Assembly: GCA_963772675.1 (NCBI GenBank)
Contig: CAVYYF010000009.1
Location: 61,100-125,099 of the forward strand
Direction of reading: 5' to 3'
DNA length: 64,000 nt
DNA from: JAKAGZ01 sp963772675
GTDB taxonomy: Bacteria > Bacteroidota > Ignavibacteria > Ignavibacteriales > Ignavibacteriaceae
This document shows, in pieces, positions 56,815 to 64,000 of this stretch (positions within the stretch are counted from its first letter, which is position 1; each line of letters starts with the position of its first letter). The notes beneath the pieces were generated by a model. It did no database searches, was not told the DNA's origin, and worked only from the letters and a program-made list of their open reading frames with translations. A program made the translations under genes and the position numbers.

Positions 56815-56847
56815 AAGAGGGTTGCTGGTTCAAGTCCATCTGGTCCT
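56815..56847 (+). repeat. attR-like copy of the CAT tRNA 3' end
   Basis: AAGAGGGTTGCTGGTTCAAG then TCCATCTGGTCC: the copy shares AGAGGGT and the 17 bases GGTTCAAGTCCATCTGG with the tRNA at 52001-52033, with a few changes. It marks the right end of the element. Confidence 0.7.
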
Positions 56848-57070
56848 TCCGGGTTAGTTTTGCTTCTCTACCCATATCATTCCAAAGGATTAGTCCATTA
56901 GATGGATTTTTTTATTTCTATAATTGTATAATTTAGAACTCTTTAAAAAAAGGGAAAGACATTATAGTTGCAATTTTAAAATAGGGCTGAGGGAATTAGT
57001 CTAGAAAGTTTTAATAATATTAGAAAAATAAAATAAAGGAATAGAAATAATATTTCCAGAGGTAAAGCTT
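56848..57070. other. Short intergenic region with possible terminator
   Basis: The only structure seen is a weak stem TCCAT-tag-ATGGA followed by seven T at 56894-56913, which may be a terminator. No gene is supported. Confidence 0.35.
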
Positions 57071-58780
57071 ATGAAAAAAAATGTTCTAAATTCAAAAAGA
57101 AAAATTCTTCCCAAAGCACCAACAAGTATAAAAGGATTGGATAAAATCACTGGAGGCGGGTTACCCATAGGCCGGCCGACGCTTGTATGCGGAAGTGCAG
57201 GTTGTGGAAAGACCCTCTTTGCGATGGAGTTTCTTGTTCGCGGTGCAACACTTTATAATGAACCAGGCCTCTTTGTTTCTTTTGAGGAAACGGAGAAAGA
57301 ACTTGCAGCAAATGTTTCTTCGTTAGGATTCGATTTGGATGATCTGATTAAACGAAAAAAAATTAGGCTAGAACATATTAACATAGAACGTGGAGATATT
57401 GAGTTGACCGGTGAATATGATTTGAAAGGTTTGTTTGTTCGTATCCACGAAGCAATTGAAAGCATTGGAGCTAAACGTGTTGTCCTGGATACTATTGAAT
57501 CACTTTTTTCAGATCTACCCAATCAAACTGATATGCGATCGGAACTGCGAAGATTATTCCGCTGGTTGAAAAATAAACACGTTACTACAATAGTCACCGG
57601 TGAACGAGGCAATGGAACGTTTACCCGGCAGGGGCTTGAAGAGTACGTTTCCGATTGTGTAATTTTGCTTGATCATCGTGTCAGCAATGAATCATCAATA
57701 AGAAGATTGCGTATTGTTAAATACAGAGGTTCAGGCCACGGAACAAATGAATATCCTTTTTTAATTGATGAGGACGGTATTTCAGTTTTGCCTGTCACTT
57801 CTCTTGGATTGGATCATCAGTCATCAAAGGAAAGAATTTCATCCGGTATTCCGGGTCTTGATACTATGCTCTCAGGTAAAGGTTATTTTCGCGGAAGTAC
57901 AATTCTTGTTTCAGGTACTGCTGGTACTGGTAAAACAAGCATTGCAGCGAAATTTGTTGAAGCGGCTTGTAACCGTGAAGAACGTGTACTTTATTTTGCT
58001 TATGAAGAATCTCCGAATCAGTTTATGCGCAATATGTCATCAATTGGAATTCATTTAGAACCCTGGATGAAAAAAGGATTGCTATCCTTCCATGCGAGCC
58101 GTCCGGCACTTCATGGATTGGAACAGCATCTGACAACTATCATCAATCTAATTAATAAAGTTAAACCTCAAATAGTTGTTCTGGATCCTATAGATGAATT
58201 CGTGATTGGAGGAAACCAAACTGAAGTTAAAATAATGTTGCTGCGACTTGTGGATTTTTTGAAGATGAAAAATATCACCGCATTTTTCGTTAATCTCAAT
58301 AGTGGGCCGAAAAACCTGGAACTTACAGAATTGTCTATTTCATCCTTAATTGATACATGGTTGCTTTTACGCAATATAGAAATTGGTGGCGAGTTTAAAA
58401 AAGGATTGAATATTCTTAAATCGCGCGGTATGTCGCATTCAAACCAGATTCGTGAGTTCAAATTGACAGATGACGGAATTGAATTGCTTGATGTCAATAT
58501 TGGCCCTGAAAGTGTATTAACAGGCTCAGCCCTGTTATCTCAGTAAGCAAAGAACAATGCTGAACAATTGTTACACCAACAGCAAATTGAACACAGCTGT
58601 TTTGAATTAAAACTAAAACGACTGGCAACGGAATTCAAAATAACTGTCTTGAAATCTGAATTTAAAGCGCAAGATTCAGAAACACTTAAGATTATCGAGA
58701 TGGAAAAAGAAAATGCTGAGAGGTTTGATGAAGACAAGGGGAAAATGGGTGTAAGCTGAAAGGCAGATAAGATTATTTAA
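57071..58780 (+). CDS. kaiC: KaiC-family ATPase with C-terminal coiled coil (two in-frame stops)
   Basis: Two RecA-like domains are present. Walker A lies in GSAGCGKT (residues 41-48) and GTAGTGKT (about 282-289); the catalytic Glu pairs are in FVSFEETEKE and YFAYEESPNQ. The segment KSRGMSHSNQIREFKLTDDG corresponds to the phosphorylation region of KaiC. A TAA at 58544-58546 stops the frame after LLSQ, but the same frame continues with AKNNAEQLLHQQQIEH and SETLKIIEMEKENAERFDED to a TGA at 58757 and a last stop at 58780. Other KaiC-like proteins have this coiled tail. No KaiA or KaiB is near. AGAGGT lies before the ATG. Confidence 0.8.
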
Positions 58781-59537
58781 AGAGACCTTCGACCATTTAG
58801 AAAAAGTTAAATATAATTCTTAAAAATATTTTTTATTCTTATACATATTTAATTGCCGTTGATACAGCTGCCGGTCTCGCATTTAATTCTTACGCTCAGA
58901 AGTATTTGGAACCATTGTTTAGCATTTGCCAATCTACCTCTTATTTATGTCGTCAGAGGGTCGTTGGTTCTTCCAAAGGAGTCCCTTTTGGAAAGTCCAT
59001 CCGAAGTCAAAGTAAAACCCATTTTTCAGAGTGAGCAATGTCCTTCTGTAAACTTAAGTGTAGTCGAAATTCCCTAAAAAGGAGGATTTTTAGCCAAATT
59101 GCATTGATAATAAAATCACGGAAGATCTTACTTAATAAAAACTCCGATTTTGACAAAAATTTAACTACGTACTTATACTGATTCATTTTAATACTAAATT
59201 ATTGAAATTTGGATTGTTTTAATTCGTTTTCATTGTAGTTTGCAAAGGGCGATAGACCTATTCTTCGGGTAGATATAAATAAACAGTTAACCTGACGAAT
59301 TATTTTGTTGGCTTAGATGTTCTAGTTATAATTTTTTTAATTTACTAAATGTATGCTTGAGCGCTATTATGAAGGATACAAAAAATGATTTTTTCTTAAG
59401 GATAATATCATTTTTTTGTAGATCTAAAATAAATCACATACTAAAATACTCTGCGCTATGCATAGACTGAACCCGCCCGGTGAAATAAAGGACCGGCTGA
59501 TTCACTAAATGAAATTTCATTAATCATTTGTCAAAAG
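58781..59537. other. Non-coding region with tRNA remnant
   Basis: No gene is supported over about 750 bases. It contains the split tRNA copy at 58953-59001 (given separately). The string ACCATTGTTTAGC at about 58913 recurs at about 62162. Open frames here have no protein character. Confidence 0.5.
58953..59001 (+). repeat. CAT tRNA 3' end split by a 22-bp near-palindrome
   Basis: TCAGAGGGTCGTTGGTTC (58953-58970, with one t before it) is identical to the tRNA at 51999-52016. It is interrupted by 22 bases (58971-58992, TTCCAAAGGAGTCCCTTTTG then GA), a near-palindrome, and resumes with AAGTCCATC (58993-59001). This is a third copy of the same target. Confidence 0.7.
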
Positions 59538-60884
59538 ATGAACTCAAATAAAGTACTGGTAGTAGATGATGATGAAGTGATAAGAAAAGTTGTCGTTTCC
59601 TATCTTTCAGAGGCCGGACATACAATTTATTCTGCAGCTGATGGTCATATTGCTGAGGAAATAATTAAGAAAGAAAAGCCGGATCTTGTGATCACCGACG
59701 TCAGGATGCCTGAAAAGGATGGGATTGAAATTCTTAATTATGTGAAAAGTTTGGACAGCAGCATTCCAGTAATTCTTATGACAGCATTTGATGATGTGGA
59801 CGTGACAATAAATGCAATGCAGCTTGGCGCTTATGATTTTATCGAGAAGCCTTTAGAAAAAGACAGGTTTATTTTTATTGTCAAAAGAGCGCTTGAAACA
59901 AGGCATCTCAGTGAACGTCTCGAAGTAATATCTTCAGAAACCGTTGATATGGAAAAACCATGCGAACAACTGATAGGTAAATCGGAAGCAATCCACAATA
60001 TCATTAAAGAAATTGGTAGGATATCATCAAATAGGGTAACAATATTGATTGAGGGGGAAAGCGGAACTGGCAAAGAGGTTATTGCTAAATTTATTCACTA
60101 CTGCGGAGTTACTAAAAATGAGCCGTTCATCGGGGTAAACTGCACTGCACTTACCGACACGCTACTTGAGAGTGAATTATTTGGGCATGAGAAAGGCTCC
60201 TTTACTGGAGCCGACAGGGAAAAGAAAGGTAGATTTGAGCTTGCCGGAAAAGGAACTGTCTTTCTTGATGAGATTGCAGATATGTCTCCTTCTCTTCAGG
60301 CGAAACTGTTAAGGGTTATTCAGGAAAGGGAATTTGAACGGGTAGGTGGTGAGAAGACAATTAATATGGGAGCGCGGGTAATCACTGCTACTAACAAGGA
60401 ACTTGCAAAGATGGTAGAAATAGGAAAATTCAGGGAGGATCTTTTTTACAGACTTTCGGTTTATAATATAAAAGTACCGCCTCTCAGGGAAAGAAAGGAG
60501 GATATTCCTGAGCTTACGGTACACTTCCTGAACGAAATAAACAGAGAATTACATAAGAATGTAAGAAAAATTCCTTATGATGTAATTGAATTTCTTCAGA
60601 ATCGTAGCTGGATCGGAAATGTGCGTGAGCTTAAAAACGCACTTATACAGGCGGTTATTTTATCAAGTGGGGAAGTACTGGAAAAGGAACACATCCTTTT
60701 GGAAGAACACCGAAATGCTGACGTTAATCCACGAGATTTGAGCCTGGCTGCAATTGAGAAGGAACATATAAAATACGTGCTTGATAAAGTTAACTGGGAT
60801 AAGAAAAAAGCAGCAAAGATTCTCGGTATTTCAAGGCAGACACTCTATGCCAAAATCCATCATTATTTTATTTCTCCCGGTTGA
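59538..60884 (+). CDS. Sigma-54-dependent response regulator (NtrC family)
   Basis: The 448 residues have the receiver (1-120, Asp in LVITDVRMPEKDG, Lys in DFIEKPLEKD), the AAA+ domain (about 145-380) and a Fis-type HTH (KKAAKILGISRQTLYAKIHH) at the end. Walker A is GESGTGKEVI, the sigma-54 contact loop is GSFTGA (usually GAFTGA), Walker B is GTVFLDEIADM and the Arg finger region is FREDLFYRLSVY. It activates sigma-54 promoters. A consensus-like sigma-54 promoter lies 350 bases downstream, before the CheW-like gene. No kinase partner is adjacent. Confidence 0.95.
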   Translation: MNSNKVLVVDDDEVIRKVVVSYLSEAGHTIYSAADGHIAEEIIKKEKPDLVITDVRMPEKDGIEILNYVKSLDSSIPVILMTAFDDVDVTINAMQLGAYDFIEKPLEKDRFIFIVKRALETRHLSERLEVISSETVDMEKPCEQLIGKSEAIHNIIKEIGRISSNRVTILIEGESGTGKEVIAKFIHYCGVTKNEPFIGVNCTALTDTLLESELFGHEKGSFTGADREKKGRFELAGKGTVFLDEIADMSPSLQAKLLRVIQEREFERVGGEKTINMGARVITATNKELAKMVEIGKFREDLFYRLSVYNIKVPPLRERKEDIPELTVHFLNEINRELHKNVRKIPYDVIEFLQNRSWIGNVRELKNALIQAVILSSGEVLEKEHILLEEHRNADVNPRDLSLAAIEKEHIKYVLDKVNWDKKKAAKILGISRQTLYAKIHHYFISPG

Positions 60885-60925
60885 TTATTTCTGAAATCTC
60901 AAAAATATTTTATCTGTGATTCCTA

Positions 60926-60954
60926 CGTATGAAAATTATTTTGATTTTCATACG
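60926..60954 (+). terminator. Hairpin after the sigma-54 activator gene
   Basis: Perfect 11-bp inverted repeat CGTATGAAAAT / ATTTTCATACG with a 7-base loop, 42 bases after the stop. No T-run follows directly, so it could be a terminator or a binding site. Confidence 0.5.
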
Positions 60955-61232
60955 AACTGGAAATAATTTTTTTTCTCAATTCAAAAAATAAATCTGAATT
61001 TTCATCAATTTTTCAGCATTTATTTTTTTTCAATTTTAGGATTTAACAAATTTTTAATATCGCATTTTAGTGTGATATCTTCCTACAACATTTACTTAGA
61101 GATATGGAATTCATTTAAAGTTCTTTATAGTCGTGTCAAGATTTCATACTTAATTAAATGGTCACAATCTAAAAAGTGGGTTACTATCTTTTGATTAGTT
61201 GTTGAATTGATAATAAATAATTCAGATATTAT

Positions 61233-61247
61233 TGGTACGGAGTTTGC
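61233..61247 (+). promoter_or_regulatory. Sigma-54 promoter
   Basis: TGGTACG-GAGT-TTGC matches the -24/-12 consensus TGGCACG-N4-TTGC at all positions but one. The predicted transcription start is near 61259, 46 bases before the CheW-like ATG. It lies next to a sigma-54 activator gene. Confidence 0.7.
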
Positions 61248-61304
61248 GTTCTTCAAAGCTCAGGGCTGGTATTACACAAACTTTAAAACTATTTTCTAAT
61301 ACTA

Positions 61305-61805
61305 ATGAATATAGACAAAGATTCACTACAAGGAATACAGGGCTTATTAATCCTTAAAATAAATAATAAGGAATACTGTTGCGACATCAGAGACGTTTCA
61401 TTAGTGTTGAAGCTTGATTATGAAATCCTACATAATTATAATCCTCAAAAAGGCATCTTTTTTTATAAGAATGAAACTTTCAAAATAATAGACATAAAAG
61501 GCATACTGAAAATTGGGACCGGGCATATATCTCCGAATTCAAGAATTGTATTGATTGAAACATTCGGGAGTCATTTCGGATTCCTCGCTGACGAGATATT
61601 AGAAATTATAGTTATTGATTCATTATTAGTTGAGTATTCTCTTGATTTTATTCCATATCATAGAGATGGATTTATAAGAGGCAAATTAGTAATGAATGAC
61701 AGAAAAATATTATTCTTTGATTTTGAAAAAGTCAGCAAGGATTTGGACGAACTTGAAATATTGAGCGTCTCTGAATTACCGGAAAAAGTTTTGCAGGGGC
61801 ACTAA
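61305..61805 (+). CDS. CheW-like protein, orphan
   Basis: The 166 residues have the CheW fold: GLLILKINNKEYCCDIRDVS at the start, NETFKIIDIKGILKIG, RIVLIETFGSHFGFLADEIL and FIRGKLVMNDRKILFFDFEK. CheW proteins link chemoreceptors to CheA, but no chemotaxis gene is nearby. It is driven by a predicted sigma-54 promoter. It may instead act as an adaptor for another signalling complex. Confidence 0.75.
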   Translation: MNIDKDSLQGIQGLLILKINNKEYCCDIRDVSLVLKLDYEILHNYNPQKGIFFYKNETFKIIDIKGILKIGTGHISPNSRIVLIETFGSHFGFLADEILEIIVIDSLLVEYSLDFIPYHRDGFIRGKLVMNDRKILFFDFEKVSKDLDELEILSVSELPEKVLQGH

Positions 61806-62753
61806 TTACATATTAAGCTTGAGGGCCAGTTTGAACTATACAAAATGGTTTGAACCGGAGATAACAAATAACTCATATAATAAAAATGATTCCGGTTTTC
61901 GCGGATGGTGAGTGATACTTATATGCAGGTGCATAGATTGCAATTATCATTTGAAGAACCCGGCGGGACTCTCCGGGCGAAGCTGTGGGAAGTAGTAATT
62001 TTTGGTTTAAAGCGTTGCGCATTCAATTTTGACTTTTTACTTCATTGAAGCCTGTCCCACTGATTAGCGGGAGCGCCTTTTAATCAGGAGAAAAGTACAG
62101 TAATTAAATACAATAAGAATCGCATTATCATTTCGACAAACACAGGGAAGAAAAATTTATACCATTGTTTAGCTTTGTACAATCAATTCTTAATATACCG
62201 CTGATTAGCTAAACCAATAGGATTAATCCTTTTATAGTCCATAAGATTGATTTATTACCATAAGTACATTAAGTATTTTTTCATTAAATATTTTCCTGTC
62301 AAGATTTCGTAATGAGGATTCCTCAGGAAATTCGAAACTCAGAAATCTAAATTTTGAGAATTGGTTTTTCAATTATTAAATGCATTCATCTGCGGATTAA
62401 GGGGCAACCTGATACAAGAAATATAGGTAGTTAATTATGAAACACAAACTTCACTTATTGGATTGGAGTGCGGAGATTATAATACCTCTAAATACCTAAC
62501 TCCTGCAAACCCTTAGGATACCGGAGGAATTCCAAATGGGACTCACCCGGCGAAGCTGCGCAGGGAGTAGCGAATAGTTGTCAGCGTATAGATCATTAGG
62601 AGGAACTAGATATCCTCATTCTGAGGGAGCGAAGTGACTAAAGAATCTTTCCTGCAGGCCCCAAATACTAAAACACAAAATAAGAATACAAATGGTGATT
62701 TAAATTTTGTATTTTAATGTGTGCTAAAATAACTATTTTTGCTTATCCACAAA
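61806..62753. other. Non-coding region with imperfect repeats
   Basis: No gene is supported in about 950 bases. Imperfect repeats are present: GGGACTC-(T/A)-CC-GG-CGAAGCTG at about 61974 and 62538, each followed by G-rich sequence ending in GTAG. TTCCAAATGGGACTC at 62530-62544 recurs inverted at 58979-58993 with one change. It resembles decayed repeat or mobile DNA before the polysaccharide locus. Confidence 0.45.
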
Positions 62754-63289
62754 ATGAATTTATTTAAAATGAATACAAAATATTTATTTCTAACCGCTCT
62801 TTTCTTATTGCTGTTATCCGGCCCGAATTTATTCGCTCAGGAAGATATACAGATTGGCAAGAGCGCCAACGAAAATTATCGATCTAACGGTGCGCTATAC
62901 GATTATTCCGATCCGAACGGTATTAATATAAAGGTAATGATATGGGGTTATGTAAAATTTCCGGGCAAGTATATTATTCCTGCAAAAAGCGACGTAAATG
63001 ATCTCCTTTCTCTTGCAGGGGTCCTGTACCTGATGCCAATCTTGATGAAATGAAGATATTAAGAGTTGACGCCAATAATAAGCAGAGAATTATTCCACTT
63101 AATTACAACGATATTATGTCGAATGATATAGGGATGGGCAGACCACTAAGAATATCAGATTTACGCGCGGGAGATATAATGGTGGTGCCCGGTTCACCCA
63201 AATGGTCAACAAGAGATTACTTAAGCATAATACTTTCAATAATTTCAACATTGGCTTCGGTTGCCCTTCTCATTTATTACAAAAGATAA
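62754..63289 (+). CDS. Polysaccharide export protein with SLBB domain (frameshifted)
   Basis: The ATG at 62754 (or 62769) gives a signal peptide (KYLFLTALFLLLLSGPNLFA). The mature part reads IKVMIWGYVKFPGKYIIPAK then SDVNDLLSLAGGPVPDANLD, a soluble ligand-binding beta-grasp (SLBB) segment seen in Wza-like export proteins. The end is a membrane helix (YLSIILSIISTLASVALLIY). One g is missing in the G run near 63018-63021, which breaks the frame between SLAG and GPVPDANLDEMKIL. It probably is part of the exopolysaccharide export system with the next gene. Confidence 0.78.
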
Positions 63290-63301
63290 ATCAGGGGTTA
63301 T

Positions 63302-64000
63302 ATGCAGAACCAGGAATTTGATTTAAGGAATTATCTGTCTCGGTCACTCAAAATCTTTGAAGGATTACATCCTGCTGATCCGTACAAATCTTAAACCTTT
63401 TATTATTATTTTCTCAATTGTCTTTGTTGCTGCTCTGGCTTATGCAATTTACGCGCCCGGTATTTACATATCTACTGTTACTTTGAAAATAGCAAAACAG
63501 CAGGAAAATATTCTTCAGCCTTCATCGCAAAACGATAACTCAGCTGAACAGGATAGATTCATTGCAAATGAAATTGAGATAATTCAGAATTATGATACCA
63601 GGCAAATGGTTGCAAAAGCGTTGGTAGATACTTTTGAAAATGCCAAAAATAAAAATATTTTTAATTTGTTAAATCTAAAAAAAAGATGAGAAGGGAATTA
63701 ACGGCCATAAAACAGTTAATGATATAGCTGAACTTTAAAAAATGTAGTTAAGGTGGAACAAAAGACCGGAATGGATGTGGTTGAACTTTCGGCCGAATCT
63801 CAATCTCCCGATGAAGCCGCTCTTATTGCGAATACATATGCTGATCAGTATAAAATATTAAACCTCCAAGAAAACCGCAACCAGCTAACTGTTATCAGGA
63901 AGTTCCTTGAAAAGCAGGCAATAGAAAAATTATCTGAATTGAACCAGGCAGAAAATGCACTTGCAAATTTTAAGCAGAGTGGTGGCATCGTGTCCCTTGA
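63302..64000 (+). CDS. Chain-length determinant / Wzc-like polysaccharide copolymerase (partial, frameshifted)
   Basis: The ATG at 63302 gives MQNQEFDLRNYLS, the start typical of GumC/Wzz-type proteins. A membrane helix (KPFIIIFSIVFVAALAYAIY) precedes a periplasmic domain: YISTVTLKIAKQQENILQPS and, after frame changes, GMDVVELSAESQSPDEAALI then ANTYADQYKILNLQENRNQL and a coiled coil. Frame breaks lie near 63350, in the A-run near 63677-63684 and near 63737. The gene runs off the window, so a C-terminal kinase (BY-kinase) domain cannot be seen. It sets chain length of an exported polysaccharide together with the SLBB protein upstream. Confidence 0.78.

Larger units (their letters stand above)
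52001..56847 (+). mobile_element. tRNA-targeted integrative element with three tyrosine recombinases
   Basis: The left boundary is the 3' half of the CAT tRNA (52001-52033) and the right boundary is a copy (56815-56847) that shares 17 identical bases GGTTCAAGTCCATCTGG. Inside are five genes: a recombinase at the left edge, a protein of unknown function, an HTH/zinc-ribbon protein and two more recombinases, the last ending 88 bases before the right copy. All genes point the same way. No transfer, replication or resistance genes are seen, so this is a minimal element that would need help to move between cells. Insertion reconstitutes the tRNA at the left side. Confidence 0.7.
60885..61304. other. 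Intergenic region with hairpin and sigma-54 promoter
   Basis: Two elements are seen: the hairpin at 60926-60954 and the sigma-54 promoter at 61233-61247. No gene is supported here. Confidence 0.5.

Noticed and set aside
58853..59077. A 74-codon open frame containing the split tRNA copy
   Set aside because: It runs through the tRNA remnant and the palindrome, so coding is very unlikely.
62661..62753. Second sigma-54 promoter before the polysaccharide genes
   Set aside because: No GG/GC pair with the right spacing was found.

Overview
The window is AT-rich bacterial DNA that reads most like the Ignavibacteria / Chlorobi-Bacteroidota side of the tree. The reasons are a type IX secretion C-terminal sorting domain (protein ending near 23620), a PorD-like and a PorV/UPF0164-like protein, GlnS beside GltX, TonB-receptor and outer-membrane barrel genes, a putative sphingolipid module, and Shine-Dalgarno sequences before many starts. 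No rRNA and no CRISPR array was seen. The taxonomy is inferred from protein character only.

Layout: 1-526 end of a MaeB-type malic enzyme; 1083-3229 small exported proteins and an unlisted 46-residue membrane peptide; 3246-4908 peptide-binding lipoprotein; 5157-5246 tRNA-Ser; 5389-12563 a seven-gene minus-strand metal (zinc/manganese type) uptake locus made of a TonB receptor, a small His protein, ABC permease, ATPase, metal-binding protein, an outer-membrane channel and a second copy of the small His protein; 12709-18038 GcdH, GuaB, a glycosyltransferase and PurD; 18079-18164 tRNA-Leu; 18355-21572 a FIST-domain / histidine kinase / LuxR-type regulator system followed by secreted and outer-membrane proteins to 24349; 24879-28071 GlnS and GltX; 28173-30533 a hybrid kinase with three receivers; 30806-32056 NDH-2; 32058-35840 envelope/T9SS-type genes; 35834-41323 a HEAT-cyclophilin fusion and a probable ceramide synthesis trio (serine palmitoyltransferase, GNAT-like acyltransferase, NAD-dependent epimerase); 41356-51876 cytochrome-like lipoprotein, tRNA-Ala, MATE pump, SpoIID, Maf, EF-G paralogue, HIT and YwqK-like proteins.

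From 51960 the window becomes accessory. A tRNA with anticodon CAT is followed at once by an element of about 4.8 kb that carries three tyrosine recombinases, an HTH/zinc-ribbon protein and an unknown protein, and closes with a degenerate copy of the tRNA 3' end (56815-56847). A KaiC-family ATPase lies beyond it, followed by another copy of the tRNA 3' end split by a 22-bp near-palindrome (58953-59001). This looks like successive insertions at one tRNA. The right end holds a sigma-54 activator, a sigma-54 promoter before an orphan CheW-like gene, a repeat-bearing non-coding stretch, and the start of a polysaccharide export locus.

Many genes are broken by single-base indels although the protein remains readable on both sides (maeB, the peptide-binding protein, the TonB receptor, gcdH, purD four times, the kinase, porD, the epimerase, the cytochrome four times, spoIID, the polysaccharide export genes). 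The changes are mostly one-base insertions and fall in housekeeping genes as well, which points more to sequence or assembly error than to real decay, but this cannot be settled from the window alone. In those genes I give the full reconstructed extent and name the lesion.
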